Positions 7,873 through 17,608 are shown, counted from the stretch's first letter. The stretch: 64,000 nucleotides of DNA from Bacteroidaceae bacterium (GCA_017503645.1 JAFVSR010000039.1:30729-94728); one strand, 5' to 3'. A program made the numbers and translations. The notes: generated by a model not told the origin, from the sequence alone.

Positions 7873-9039
7873 ATGGAGGAAAAACTTAAATATAAAGAAC
7901 AGAACCACAATTCGGGTATATGTTGCAAGGGGTGCGGCAAGATGGATGCACCGCTTAACACGTTCGACTGGCTTGCCGACGTGCCCGGTAACGAGGAATA
8001 TACCGACATTGTGGAGGTACAGTTCAAGAACACCCGCAAGGGATATTACAGGAACTGCAACAACCTGCCCCTGCAAAAGGGCGATATAGTGGCCGTTGAG
8101 GCTACCCCCGGGCACGATATCGGCAAGGTTACTATGACAGGCCGCCTGGTGCTGTTGCAGTTGAAAAAGACGCGCCTCACGCCCGAGAGCGAGTTCAAAC
8201 GCATATACCGCAAGGCCAAGCCTGTGGATATGGAGAAATACGAGGAGGCCAAGGCTCGTGAGCACGATACAATGATACGCTCGCGCCAGATAGCCAAGGA
8301 GCTGGAACTCGATATGAAGATAGGTGATGTGGAGTATCAGGGCGATGGGCAAAAGGCCATCTTCTACTACATAGCAGACAACCGTGTCGATTTCCGCCAG
8401 CTCATAAAGGTGCTTGCCGACACTTTCAAGATAAAAATCGAGATGAAGCAGATTGGTGCACGCCAGGAGGCAGGCCGCATAGGTGGTATAGGCCCCTGCG
8501 GGCGCGAACTGTGCTGTGCCACCTTCACCACCAATTTTATTTCGGTATCCACATCGGCTGCCCGTTTTCAGGATATATCATTGAACCCGCAAAAGCTGGC
8601 AGGGCAGTGTGCCAAGCTCAAATGCTGCCTGAACTACGAGGTGGATTCATACGTTGAGGCATCGCGCACCCTTCCCCCACGCGATGTGGAGCTTGAAACC
8701 ACCGATGGCACATATTTCTTCTTCAAGGCCGATATTTTGCGTGGCGAGGTGACATACTCCACCGACAAACATATCCCTGCTAACCTTGTGACCATAAGCG
8801 CCCGCCGTGCCATAAACATAATTGAGATGAACAAGCGTGGCGAGCGCCCCGAAAGCCTCGATGCATCGGGCATTAGCGACAGCAAGCGTTCTATGGATAT
8901 ATTGGAGCAGGATAACATAAACCGCTTCGACAACACAGGCAGGGCCAAAAAACGCAGGAAGAAACAGGGTGGCAAGCCTCGAAACGACAACCGTAATGAA
9001 AAGGGAGAAAAGGGTGGCAAGCATAAAAAGCCCGAATAA
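7873..9039 (+). CDS. PSP1-domain protein, RicT/YaaT-like
   Basis: A 388-residue cytoplasmic protein. After a Cys-containing N-terminus (CCKGCGK) comes the PSP1 domain (about residues 50-280), with the cysteine signatures GPCGRELCCATF and AKLKCCLNYE that bind Fe-S in Bacillus RicT. The basic, low-complexity tail (KKRRKKQGGKPRNDNRNEKG) is typical of Bacteroidetes members. RicT works with partner proteins in mRNA maturation in Bacillus; its Bacteroidales role is not established. The ATG follows the holB stop with no gap, and its last 44 nt overlap gldH. Confidence 0.88.
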   Translation: MEEKLKYKEQNHNSGICCKGCGKMDAPLNTFDWLADVPGNEEYTDIVEVQFKNTRKGYYRNCNNLPLQKGDIVAVEATPGHDIGKVTMTGRLVLLQLKKTRLTPESEFKRIYRKAKPVDMEKYEEAKAREHDTMIRSRQIAKELELDMKIGDVEYQGDGQKAIFYYIADNRVDFRQLIKVLADTFKIKIEMKQIGARQEAGRIGGIGPCGRELCCATFTTNFISVSTSAARFQDISLNPQKLAGQCAKLKCCLNYEVDSYVEASRTLPPRDVELETTDGTYFFFKADILRGEVTYSTDKHIPANLVTISARRAINIIEMNKRGERPESLDASGISDSKRSMDILEQDNINRFDNTGRAKKRRKKQGGKPRNDNRNEKGEKGGKHKKPE

Positions 9040-9511
9040 CATTGTGCTGTTGCTGCTGGGTGTGCTGCTGCTATCGTGCGGCGACTACAGCCTGCATACC
9101 TACCAATCGGTGGGCGGTGAGTGGCATAGAGGTCGCTCGCTTGCCTTTGTACAGGATTCCGCTTTCTCCTCGGCAGCCGATTCGCTTGCTCTTTATGTGG
9201 GCGTGCGTTACAGTGCCGCCTATGAATATAAAAATCTATGCCTGCAGGTAACCACACTTGACGCCGGCGACAGCATCATATTGTGCGACACTGTGTGCTG
9301 CGATATATATGACAATGCAGGCTTGCGCCGTGGCTCCACTGCCGGTGCTCTCTACCAAGCCGAGTATTATGTTGCCTCGCTGCCTGTATCGAATGTCACT
9401 GCTCACACAATATCTCTGCAGCATATTATGCAGGATTCTTTGTTACAAGGGATTTACGATGTGGGCATTAAACTCGTGCCTCTCGGTCGGCATCTATGCG
9501 CAGGAATGTAA
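8996..9511 (+). CDS. gldH: Gliding-motility lipoprotein GldH
   Basis: A 171-residue lipoprotein: the signal sequence after a basic N-terminus ends in a lipobox (VLLLSC) and is followed by GDYSLHTYQSVGGEWHRG, which resembles GldH. GldH is needed for gliding in Flavobacterium and is kept in many non-gliding Bacteroidales near holB/PSP1 genes. The ATG at 8996 overlaps the PSP1 gene by 44 nt; an earlier in-frame ATG at 8969 would only lengthen the cytoplasmic basic stretch. Its 3' end overlaps the convergent rodA end by 44 nt. The ending IYDVGIKLVPLG looks like the family's natural C-terminus with a few extra residues. Confidence 0.85.
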   Translation: MKREKRVASIKSPNNIVLLLLGVLLLSCGDYSLHTYQSVGGEWHRGRSLAFVQDSAFSSAADSLALYVGVRYSAAYEYKNLCLQVTTLDAGDSIILCDTVCCDIYDNAGLRRGSTAGALYQAEYYVASLPVSNVTAHTISLQHIMQDSLLQGIYDVGIKLVPLGRHLCAGM

Positions 9512-10937
9512 ACAGCAGGATGGAAAATCCTAAGAACGACGAACCGCCGTAGCTGAAGAAGGGTAGCGGAATACCTATCACCGGCATAATGCCTATAACC
9601 ATACCTATGTTTATGGTAAAGTGGAAAAAGAATATGGAGGCTATGGCATAGCCATATACCCTGCCGAATATGTCGTTCTGTCGTTCGGCAAGTGCAAACA
9701 GGCGCAGAATGAATGCCGCAAACACCATAAGCACCACGGCCGAGCCTGCAAAGCCCTGCTCCTCGCCTATGGTGCAGAATATAAAGTCGGTGTCTTGTTC
9801 GGGAACATACTTCAGCTTGGTTTGTGTGCCGTTCAGGAATCCCTTGCCAAACACTCCTCCTGACCCTATTGCAATCTTCGACTGGTGTACGTTGTAGCCG
9901 GCACCTGCAAGGTCCTCCTTGAGGCCCAATAGAACCTCTATACGCACCCTCTGGTGCGGTTTAAGTACATTGTGCAGCACATATTCGCAGGAGCTGAAGA
10001 AGGCGAGCGCGCCCACTATGTAGGCTGCCACCCACACATTGCGCATCTCCTTGTTTATGCGCGCCCTCACAAGCATATATCCCACATTGAACGCAAGCAG
10101 CAGGTACTGCACAATCATCAGATTGAAGGCTATCAGATACACCGCTATCCAGTACGACAGAAGCGACACGCACACGTTTACCAGCAACATAGTCTTGAAT
10201 GTGTCGCCGTGCTTGCACCACCATTTCATCATAGCAAGCGAGAAGGCCTGTATGAGTATGGTCACCGCATAGGGGCCCACCATCATAGTGGGCAGGGCTG
10301 CCGAGGGTGTTTCGCCATATCTTATTCCCACAACAAAATATACCACGGCGCTTATTACCATAAGCAACGTAATGCCGCTCATTCCCTCGCGGTAGAGCAC
10401 AAGAAAGAGCGACAGATAGACAAGTGCGCTGCCTGTTTCGTTCTGCCCTACAATCACCAGCATTGGCAGCATTATTATTCCCACACACTTGAAGAAATCG
10501 CTGTTGTCGGTAATCTTGAAGCCGTAGCGCCCCATAAACGATGCGAGGGCAAGCGTGGTTGCGAACTTCATAAACTCGGCGGGCTGTATGCTGAACGAGC
10601 CTATTGTAATCCACGAATGTGAACCCTTTATGTCACGCGCTATGAATATGGTGAGAATACCAAGCAGTATGGCTCCTATGTAGATGAACGGCGACAGGTC
10701 TTTGTAAGTGTTCTTGTCGATGCACAGCAGCACCAGGCCGGCCACAATGGATACCCCCATCCACATAGCCTGCTTACCGGTCCTCTCGCCGGGGCTGAAG
10801 AACTCGAAGATATCGGTCTCTATGTAGCTGTAGCTTGCACCGCATATGGAGAGCCACCCCATTACCGCCAAAGCGATGAACAGGGCTATAGTCCACCAGT
10901 CAATACGGTTGAATATGTTACCTCTCGTCCGTTCCAT
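9468..10937 (-). CDS. rodA: RodA, SEDS peptidoglycan glycosyltransferase
   Basis: A 489-residue multi-pass membrane enzyme that polymerises lipid II for side-wall growth together with PBP2. SEDS motifs are visible: GSHSWITIGSFSIQPAEFMK and, near the C-terminus, FHFTINIGMVIGIMPVIGIP followed by PFFSYGGSS. It is longer than E. coli RodA (370) owing to extra loops and helices in the middle, usual for Bacteroidetes. The start overlaps the end of mrdA by 20 nt, so it is the last gene of the purH-mre-mrdA-rodA run. No terminator separates it from gldH, whose end it overlaps. Confidence 0.95.
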   Translation of the reverse strand: MERTRGNIFNRIDWWTIALFIALAVMGWLSICGASYSYIETDIFEFFSPGERTGKQAMWMGVSIVAGLVLLCIDKNTYKDLSPFIYIGAILLGILTIFIARDIKGSHSWITIGSFSIQPAEFMKFATTLALASFMGRYGFKITDNSDFFKCVGIIMLPMLVIVGQNETGSALVYLSLFLVLYREGMSGITLLMVISAVVYFVVGIRYGETPSAALPTMMVGPYAVTILIQAFSLAMMKWWCKHGDTFKTMLLVNVCVSLLSYWIAVYLIAFNLMIVQYLLLAFNVGYMLVRARINKEMRNVWVAAYIVGALAFFSSCEYVLHNVLKPHQRVRIEVLLGLKEDLAGAGYNVHQSKIAIGSGGVFGKGFLNGTQTKLKYVPEQDTDFIFCTIGEEQGFAGSAVVLMVFAAFILRLFALAERQNDIFGRVYGYAIASIFFFHFTINIGMVIGIMPVIGIPLPFFSYGGSSFLGFSILLFTFLRIDADREARV

Positions 10938-12759
10938 AATAAATAATCCTCTCCTCTATTGCTTTTGCCTTCTCCTTGCTCTCTTCGCTCAATTCGCCGT
11001 TTAGGTATTGCTCCATAATAAGTGCTCCTATGGGCACGCCATAGACCGCACCGAAACCGCCGTTCTCCACATACACGGCAATGGCAATCTTGGGGTTATT
11101 CATAGGTGCAAAGCCCATAAACGCGCTATGGTCCTTGCCGCGGTTCTGTGCTGTTCCTGTTTTGCCACATACCTCCCAGCCCGGGATGTTTGCACCACGG
11201 CAGGTGCCGTTGAGCACGGCCTCGCGCATACCTTGCACCACGGTTTCGTACGCCTCTCTGCCTGCCATAGTCTTTTTGCGTGTGCGGTACTCTTCCTTGA
11301 GTGTGTCGCCTTCAATCCTGCTCACCAAGTGTGGTGTTACATACTCACCTCGGTTGGCAATGGTGGCTCCCAAATTGGCTATCTGCAAAGGGGTGAGTGT
11401 AACCTCGCCTTGCCCAATGGAGATACTCACCACAGTGGTTGCTTTCCAATATTTTCCCAGGTGCCTGTCGTAGAATTTGGAGTTGGGAATCATTCCGCGT
11501 ACCTCGCCGGGAAGGTCCACGCCCAGCCTGTAACCAAATCCCATAGATACCATATAGTCGCGCCAGGTGTCCGTAGCCTCCTGTATGCTGGCGTATTTGC
11601 TTGAACCGAACATTCGGTGCAGGCCCCAGCAGAAATATGCGTTGCACGATGTTGCAATGGCGGGTACAAGCGGAGTGGGCGACGAGTGTGCGTGGCAACC
11701 GAGTTTGAACCCTTTAAGCACAAAGCCTCCGTGGCAGGGGAATGCGGTTTGCGGTGTTATGGCTCCCTCTTGCAGAAAGGTGAGTGCCTGTGAGGTCTTG
11801 AATGTGGAGCCGGGCGGGTATGTTCCCATAATGGCACGGTTGAGCAGAGGCTTGCGTTTGTCTTTCGACAGCTTCTTGTGCGTTTCGCTTCGGGCACGGC
11901 CTGTGAGCAGGCGCGGGTCGTACGATGGTGCCGATACCATACACAATATTTCGCCTGTTGCAGGCTCAATGGCCACTATACTGCCTATCTTGTTCTTCAT
12001 AAGCCGCTCACCCAGACGTTGCAATTCTATGTCAAGGCCCAACGTGAGGTCCTTTCCACGCACGGGCAGCGTGTCGAGTGCGCCGTCGCGGTACTTCCCC
12101 TGTATGCGGCCGTGTGCATCGCGTAACAGCATTTCTGTTCCCTTGCGGCCACGCAGTTGCTCTTCGTATGAAGCCTCCAACCCCTGCGTGCCTATGTAGT
12201 CGCCGCGTTTGTAATATGGGTCCTTGTCTATTTTCTTCTGCGAAACCTCGCCTATGTCGCCAAAGAGCACACCGCCGGCATCGTATTCGTACTGCCTTAT
12301 GGAGCGTTTGCGGGCATAGAAACCGTGGAAACGGAACAACTTCTCCTGGAACTGCGCAAACTCTTCGGTGGATAGCTGTGTCATAAACTCCTGCTCGGTG
12401 TATGATGAATAGCCGCGCCTTTTGCGTGCCTTTTTCATATATCCGTCGAACTCCTCGCGTGTGATATTGAGGGCACGGCACAGCTCAAGCGTATCGAGCC
12501 CGTGTTTCTTCACCTCGCGCGGCACGAATGTGATATCGTATGCGGGGCGGTTATATACAAGCAGTTTGCCGTTGCGGTCGTATATGAGGCCGCGGGTGGG
12601 GTAGAGCGTCTTTTTGTAGAATGCGTTGCTGTCGGCCTTCGATTTGTACTGGTCGCTCAGAATCTGCAGGTTGAACAGCTGCACAATGTATGTGATGAGC
12701 ACCAACAGAACAGCCCCGCCAAGTATATATTTGCGTTTGTCGTATCCGTGTATGTTCAT
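10918..12759 (-). CDS. mrdA: Penicillin-binding protein 2, elongasome transpeptidase
   Basis: A 613-residue class B PBP. One N-terminal membrane helix (about 12-30) leads to a dimerisation domain (RGLIYDRNGKLLVYNRPAYD) and the transpeptidase with SxxK (GSTFK), SxN (SCN in ATSCNAYFCW) and KTG (CGKTGTAQN). It crosslinks peptidoglycan made by RodA, its downstream partner. mreD ends four nt before this gene. The lysine-rich C-terminus after NGELSEESKEKAKAIEERI is ordinary. Confidence 0.96.
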   Translation of the reverse strand: MNIHGYDKRKYILGGAVLLVLITYIVQLFNLQILSDQYKSKADSNAFYKKTLYPTRGLIYDRNGKLLVYNRPAYDITFVPREVKKHGLDTLELCRALNITREEFDGYMKKARKRRGYSSYTEQEFMTQLSTEEFAQFQEKLFRFHGFYARKRSIRQYEYDAGGVLFGDIGEVSQKKIDKDPYYKRGDYIGTQGLEASYEEQLRGRKGTEMLLRDAHGRIQGKYRDGALDTLPVRGKDLTLGLDIELQRLGERLMKNKIGSIVAIEPATGEILCMVSAPSYDPRLLTGRARSETHKKLSKDKRKPLLNRAIMGTYPPGSTFKTSQALTFLQEGAITPQTAFPCHGGFVLKGFKLGCHAHSSPTPLVPAIATSCNAYFCWGLHRMFGSSKYASIQEATDTWRDYMVSMGFGYRLGVDLPGEVRGMIPNSKFYDRHLGKYWKATTVVSISIGQGEVTLTPLQIANLGATIANRGEYVTPHLVSRIEGDTLKEEYRTRKKTMAGREAYETVVQGMREAVLNGTCRGANIPGWEVCGKTGTAQNRGKDHSAFMGFAPMNNPKIAIAVYVENGGFGAVYGVPIGALIMEQYLNGELSEESKEKAKAIEERIIYYGTDER

Positions 12760-12763
12760 CGCT

Positions 12764-13267
12764 CTACTTTTTGCGGGTGAAACACTCTATGACAAGCGTA
12801 AACAGCAGTGTGAGCAGGGTGCTTGCGGCAATGCTTGCAAGCAGTGTCAGCGGGTAGTGTATGGTGAAGAGCTCCAACAGAAAGAGCACTGAATAAAAGA
12901 GCAGCAGGCACAATGTGGCATACATAATGTAGCCCGCCACGTTTATGGTGTGTATGCCGGGAACAAAATCGTCGGCTACCCCCTTTTGCGTGAACGATTC
13001 GAGGATGTAGCCACGCGCAAATGCCATTGCAGTGGCAGCACAGGCGTTTATGCCGGGTGTGTTACCGAAGATGTCCACCACAAGACCGAAGAGGAAGGCC
13101 CATAGCATCTGTTCGTTGCGCGATGTGAAGCGTGGCAATTTGAGCAGGAATATGAGATATATGTGCGCAGTGGCATAGCCAAACAGGTGTATTTGGCTGA
13201 ATATCAGCACCTGAATAAATGCCAATATCACAAAATTGCGTATGCGTATGAGGTTGTTGCTTGTCAT
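12764..13267 (-). CDS. mreD: Rod shape-determining protein MreD
   Basis: A 167-residue protein made of four or five hydrophobic helices, similar in size to MreD and placed between mreC and mrdA. MreD sits in the inner membrane and regulates the MreC-PBP2-RodA complex. Its start overlaps the mreC stop by 4 nt. MreD is poorly conserved, so the identification relies on size, membrane profile (HLFGYATAHIYLIFLLKLP) and gene order. Confidence 0.88.
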   Translation of the reverse strand: MTSNNLIRIRNFVILAFIQVLIFSQIHLFGYATAHIYLIFLLKLPRFTSRNEQMLWAFLFGLVVDIFGNTPGINACAATAMAFARGYILESFTQKGVADDFVPGIHTINVAGYIMYATLCLLLFYSVLFLLELFTIHYPLTLLASIAASTLLTLLFTLVIECFTRKK

Positions 13268-14103
13268 TCCTTGCTTATGCTGTTTTCAAGTTCCCATTGC
13301 TCTTTGCGCCCCTCGTTGCCCACAATGTAAACTTTTCGCAGGGTGGCAAAGTTGGTAAATAGTTCCACGCGTGCCTGTGCAAACATACCGTCATCGGAGT
13401 CCTCGGTTCTCTCAATTATTCCCACGGGAATATCGGCGGGGAAGATGGATGAGAAACCGCTGGTGACAACGGTGTCGCCTATTTCGAATTTGGTGTAGCG
13501 GGGCAGGTCCACGAGGTATGAGTAGCGGGTGTCGCAGCCATCCCATTGCAGGGTGCAGAAGCTGTCGCTTCCCTTTACGCGGCAGCTGATGCTGCTCTTG
13601 CTGTTGAGCAGGGGTATCACTACCGAATAGTGCTCCGATGCTGTGTATATGATACCCACCACGCCTTCGTTGCAGAACACGCCCATTTCGGCCTCCACGC
13701 CGTCGGCTGTGCCTTTGTCTATGGTTATGTAGTTGTTCACGGCGTTAAGCGCGTTGTTCACCACGGTGGCACTGTTGTAGAAGAAACCGTTTGCTTTGTG
13801 TGGTAATGTGGCAACCATTGCGCTGTCATGGTGTTGCGCAAGGCGGGCCTTCAATGCGGTCACCTGCCCGTTGAGTTCTTTATTGTATTGCAGCAGCTGC
13901 GCATTCTCGCTTTTGAGAGCGAAATAGCTGTTTACATCGGTTATTGCAGCAAACAGGTTGCCTGCCACACTGTTGGCCGATGTAAACATCTTGGCGTTCT
14001 GGTAGTTGTTAAACTGCACAATAAGCATAACCCCGATTCCCTCCAGCAATAGGAACAGGAACCAGTGATTATGCTTAATGAAGAAGTTTAACAGTGTATG
14101 CAC
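13264..14103 (-). CDS. mreC: Rod shape-determining protein MreC
   Basis: A 279-residue bitopic protein: a cytoplasmic stub, one helix (about 12-32), a coiled coil (about 65-100, SENAQLLQYNKELNGQVTAL) and the periplasmic beta domain ending in VRVELFTNFATLRKVYIV-like sequence. MreC links the MreB filaments to PBP2. It starts 12 nt after mreB and overlaps mreD by 4 nt. The motif GVVGIIYTASEHYSVVIPLL is typical of the family. Confidence 0.93.
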   Translation of the reverse strand: MHTLLNFFIKHNHWFLFLLLEGIGVMLIVQFNNYQNAKMFTSANSVAGNLFAAITDVNSYFALKSENAQLLQYNKELNGQVTALKARLAQHHDSAMVATLPHKANGFFYNSATVVNNALNAVNNYITIDKGTADGVEAEMGVFCNEGVVGIIYTASEHYSVVIPLLNSKSSISCRVKGSDSFCTLQWDGCDTRYSYLVDLPRYTKFEIGDTVVTSGFSSIFPADIPVGIIERTEDSDDGMFAQARVELFTNFATLRKVYIVGNEGRKEQWELENSISKE

Positions 14104-14115
14104 GGTTTTCTCTTT

Positions 14116-15132
14116 TTATCGCATCAAGAATGGATAATTGAGGTCGTTGAGTGCAAGTGCTGTACCCTTGGCAACGCAGTAGAGGGGGTTCTCGGCGATG
14201 TGGAAGGGTATGTTTATCTTGTTCTCCAAACGCTTGTCGAGGCCGCGAAGCAATGCACCACCGCCTGCAAGATATATACCATTGTGTACAATGTCGGCAT
14301 ACAGTTCGGGCGGGGTGGCCTCCAGGGCGCTTATGATAGCGTTCTCAATCTTCATAATAGATTTGTCGATGCAGTGTGCAATCTCCTGGTAGCATACAGG
14401 TACCTCGATGGGCATAGCTGTTATGCGGTTAGGACCGTGTACTATGTAGTCCTGGGGAGCCTCGTCGCCCAGGTCGGTGAGTGCCGAACCTACGTGTATC
14501 TTTATGCGCTCTGCCATACGCTCACTCACGCGCACATTGTGCTGGCGGCTCATATACTCCTGAATGTCGGCTGTGAAGTCGTCACCTGCAGTGCGCAGCG
14601 AACCGTTCGATACAATGCCGCCAAGCGAAATTACCGCAATCTCGGTGGAACCACCACCTATGTCAACCACCATATTGCCCTCGGGAGCCAACACATCGAG
14701 ACCTATACCGAGTGCCGAAGCCATTGGCTCATAAATGAGATATACGTCGCGACCGCCGGCGTGCTCGGCTGAGTCGCGCACAGCACGGAGCTCCACCTCG
14801 GTTGAACCGTAGGGAACGCCAATGACCATACGCAACGAGGGGGTAAACAGTTTGTTACCCATATTCACCTTCTCTATGAGGCCGCGCATCATCATTTCGC
14901 AGGCATAGAAGTCGGCAATAACACCGTCGCGCAAGGGACGTATTGTGTTAATATTGGGGTTGGTCTTTTCGTGCATCTGCTTTGCACGCTCACCAACGGC
15001 AATCATCTTCTTTGAACTGTCAATTGCAACCACCGAGGGCTCGTCTACAACAATCTTTCCATTATAGGAAATGATGGTGTTGGCGGTGCCAAGGTCAATT
15101 GCTACATCTTGTGTGAATGAAAAAAGTCCCAT
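14116..15132 (-). CDS. mreB: Cell-shape actin homologue MreB
   Basis: A 338-residue cytoplasmic ATPase that organises side-wall synthesis. Actin-fold nucleotide motifs are clear: phosphate-1 IDLGTANTIISY near the N-terminus, phosphate-2 MVVDIGGGSTEIAVISLGG, and the adenosine motif GIYLAGGGALLRGLD. Length is normal. It lies 21 nt downstream of purH and directly before mreC. Nothing unusual is seen. Confidence 0.97.
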   Translation of the reverse strand: MGLFSFTQDVAIDLGTANTIISYNGKIVVDEPSVVAIDSSKKMIAVGERAKQMHEKTNPNINTIRPLRDGVIADFYACEMMMRGLIEKVNMGNKLFTPSLRMVIGVPYGSTEVELRAVRDSAEHAGGRDVYLIYEPMASALGIGLDVLAPEGNMVVDIGGGSTEIAVISLGGIVSNGSLRTAGDDFTADIQEYMSRQHNVRVSERMAERIKIHVGSALTDLGDEAPQDYIVHGPNRITAMPIEVPVCYQEIAHCIDKSIMKIENAIISALEATPPELYADIVHNGIYLAGGGALLRGLDKRLENKINIPFHIAENPLYCVAKGTALALNDLNYPFLMR

Positions 15133-15153
15133 TGTCTTTTCTTGGTAATTAAA

Positions 15154-16677
15154 TTAGTGTTTGAAATGGCGGAATCCGGTTATCACCATAGACACGCCGT
15201 TGGCGTCGCAGTAGTCAACCGACTCCTTGTCGCGGATGGAGCCGCCCGGGTGGATAACCGCTGTAACGCCGGCCTCGTGAGCAATCTGCACGCAGTCGGG
15301 GAAGGGGAAGAATGCGTCGCTGGCCATTACGCTGCCCTGCAATGAGAAACCGAAGTTGCCGGCCTTCTCAATTGCGTGGCGCAGAGAATCTACGCGCGAT
15401 GTCTGTCCCACGCCGCTTGCAATGAGCTGTTTGTTCTTTGCAAGTACAATGGCATTACTCTTGCTGTGCTTTACAATTTTGTTTGCAAAGAGCATATCCT
15501 CAATCTCGCTTGCTGTAGGCTCGGCCTTCGAAACGGTTTTCAAATCCTCGGGTGTCTCAACCTTCTCGTCGCGGTCCTGTACAAGCACGCCGTTAAGCAC
15601 GCTGCGGTAGGTCTGCGAGGGGAGAGCGGTCTCCTTCTGCACAAGGATTATGCGGTTCTTCTTCTGTGTGAGAATCTCCAAAGCCTCCATATCGTAGTCG
15701 GGGGCAATGATTACCTCGAAGAAAATCTCGTTAATCTTCTCGGCTGTAGCCTTGTCGATAGCCTTGTTTGCAATGAGCACGCCGCCAAAAGCCGATACGG
15801 GGTCGCCTGCAAGGGCAGCCTCCCAAGCCTCCAGCAGTGTGGGGCGCGATGCAAGGCCGCAAGCATTGTTGTGCTTGAGGATGGCAAATGTGGTTTCGCC
15901 TGCAAAGTCGTTGATAAGCTCCACAGCTGCGCTTATATCGAGCAAGTTGTTGTACGAAATCTCCTTGCCGTGTATCTGGTTGAACATCTTGCCGAAGTCG
16001 CCATAGAAGGCACCCTTCTGGTGGGGGTTCTCACCATAGCGCAGCGACATAGGGCAATCTTTTGCGTTGCGGAACGCGCTCTTGTCCTCCTTGTCGAAAT
16101 AGTTGAAGATTGCAGAATCGTATGACGATGACACTGCAAACGCTTCGCGTGCGAAGAAACGACGCTCCTCCAGTGTGGTCACGGCACCATTGCTCTGCAA
16201 AATGTCGAGCAGGGGCTTGTACTGTGCCTTGCTGGCAACGATTACCACATCGTTGAAATTCTTTGCCGCGCCGCGTATGAGTGAAATGCCACCTATGTCA
16301 ATCTTCTCTATGATGTCGGCCTCGGGAGCACCCGATGCCACAGTCTGCTCAAAAGGATAGAGGTCCACAATTACAAGATCTATCGCCGGAATCTCAAATT
16401 CCTGCATTTGCGCCTGATCTTTTTCGTTCTCTCTGCGGCCCAGAATGCCACCGAACACTTTGGGGTGCAGTGTCTTTACGCGGCCACCCAGGATAGAGGG
16501 ATAGCCTGTGAGGCTCTCCACTGCGGTGCAGGGGATGCCGAGCGACTCAATGAACTGCTGTGTGCCACCTGTTGAAATTAACTGTACCCCCTCGGCGTGC
16601 AGGAGCTTTATAATCTCGTCGAGCCCGTCTTTGTGAAAAACAGACACCAATGCCGATTTAATTCTCTTTGTTGACAT
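15154..16677 (-). CDS. purH: Bifunctional AICAR transformylase / IMP cyclohydrolase
   Basis: A 507-residue enzyme for the last two steps of IMP synthesis. The N-terminal cyclohydrolase/MGS-like domain has RIKSALVSVFHKDGLDEII and LISTGGTQQFIESLG; the transformylase domain has the catalytic Lys-His motif AILKHNNACGLA and the ending VIHPGGSIRDKESVDYCDAN. The ATG at 16677 is used because the frame beyond it begins only with TTG. It is the first gene of the strand run leading into mreBCD-mrdA-rodA. A -7-like TATCTTCG in its upstream region may be the promoter. Confidence 0.96.
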   Translation of the reverse strand: MSTKRIKSALVSVFHKDGLDEIIKLLHAEGVQLISTGGTQQFIESLGIPCTAVESLTGYPSILGGRVKTLHPKVFGGILGRRENEKDQAQMQEFEIPAIDLVIVDLYPFEQTVASGAPEADIIEKIDIGGISLIRGAAKNFNDVVIVASKAQYKPLLDILQSNGAVTTLEERRFFAREAFAVSSSYDSAIFNYFDKEDKSAFRNAKDCPMSLRYGENPHQKGAFYGDFGKMFNQIHGKEISYNNLLDISAAVELINDFAGETTFAILKHNNACGLASRPTLLEAWEAALAGDPVSAFGGVLIANKAIDKATAEKINEIFFEVIIAPDYDMEALEILTQKKNRIILVQKETALPSQTYRSVLNGVLVQDRDEKVETPEDLKTVSKAEPTASEIEDMLFANKIVKHSKSNAIVLAKNKQLIASGVGQTSRVDSLRHAIEKAGNFGFSLQGSVMASDAFFPFPDCVQIAHEAGVTAVIHPGGSIRDKESVDYCDANGVSMVITGFRHFKH

Positions 16678-16859
16678 AGTTATCAAGTTTTATTGTAATG
16701 TTTCCGTCTGATTATCAATGGGTTATTTGTGCACCGATAGGTGCTGCCCCAATTTTACGCGAAGATAACTTTTTTTGCGCGATTTTGCACAATAAAAAGG
16801 TGCTTATTTATCAACATTATTTGGTATAATTCACCCTTCCATTTTTAGTGAAGTATATG

Positions 16860-16889
16860 TTGCCAAATGTTCAAATTTATTTAACTTTG
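16860..16889 (+). promoter_or_regulatory. Canonical promoter of the mtnN-luxS operon
   Basis: TTG at 16860-16862, 19 nt spacer, TAACTTTG at 16882-16889: an exact match to the Bacteroidota -33/-7 pattern. Predicted start of transcription is about 7 nt further, giving a leader of some 15 nt before the ATG at 16911. Confidence 0.8.
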
Positions 16890-16910
16890 TAGCATAAGAA
16901 AAACGGAAAT

Positions 16911-17606
16911 ATGAAAATTGGAGTTTTAACGGCAATGCAGTCGGAGTTTGAGCAGTTGGCCGCCCTGCTTGGCAATGCCCGCGAGTGTGTTCACTGTGGC
17001 TTTTCCTATCTTGTAGGCACGTTGGGTGCCAATGAAATAGTGCTGATGCGTTGCGGAATAGGCAAGGTGAATTCAGCGGTAGGTGCTGCAGAACTTTTAC
17101 GCGCATTCTCGCCCGATGCGGTGGTGAGCACAGGTGTTGCCGGTGGCATAGATGAGTGCCTCGGTGTTATGGATGTGGTGGTAAGTTCATCTATAGTATA
17201 TCACGACGTGTGGTGCGGTATGGGTTGCGAGTATGGCCAGATTCAGGGAATGCCCGCAGTGTTCCCCGTGGCGGAACATTTGTGGCAGTGTGCCCTGGAA
17301 CTTAACGGAAACACAGGCAACAGCACAAAAATACACGCCGGCCTCATTTGCACGGGCGACAAGTTCATCACCAACCGCGAGGAGCTGAACGAGATAAAAT
17401 CCAACTTCCCCGCAGGCTTGGCAGTGGATATGGAATCGGCCGCAATAGCACAGACGTGCCATATATATGGTGTGCCGTTTGTCAGTTTCAGAATAATAAG
17501 CGACACACCCGGTGTCGATAAGCACATAGAGCAGTATGAAAATTTCTGGGGCGAGATGGCCAACCGTTCCTTTGGCATCACCCGTATGTTCCTTTCAAAT
17601 CTTTAA
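16911..17606 (+). CDS. mtnN: 5'-methylthioadenosine/S-adenosylhomocysteine nucleosidase
   Basis: A 231-residue phosphorylase-fold enzyme that cleaves the glycosidic bond of SAH and MTA, giving S-ribosylhomocysteine (the LuxS substrate) or methylthioribose. Signatures: MKIGVLTAMQSEFEQLAAL at the start with the catalytic Glu, VVSTGVAGGIDECLGVMDVV, and VDMESAAIAQTCHIYGVPF followed by the base-binding Asp in RIISDTPG. luxS begins 2 nt after its stop, making a two-gene activated-methyl-cycle operon. Confidence 0.96.
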   Translation: MKIGVLTAMQSEFEQLAALLGNARECVHCGFSYLVGTLGANEIVLMRCGIGKVNSAVGAAELLRAFSPDAVVSTGVAGGIDECLGVMDVVVSSSIVYHDVWCGMGCEYGQIQGMPAVFPVAEHLWQCALELNGNTGNSTKIHAGLICTGDKFITNREELNEIKSNFPAGLAVDMESAAIAQTCHIYGVPFVSFRIISDTPGVDKHIEQYENFWGEMANRSFGITRMFLSNL

Positions 17607-17608
17607 TT

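Noticed and set aside
9042-9251. A cysteine-rich 69-codon frame inside gldH
   Set aside because: It overlaps the certain gldH frame and consists of shadow codons.
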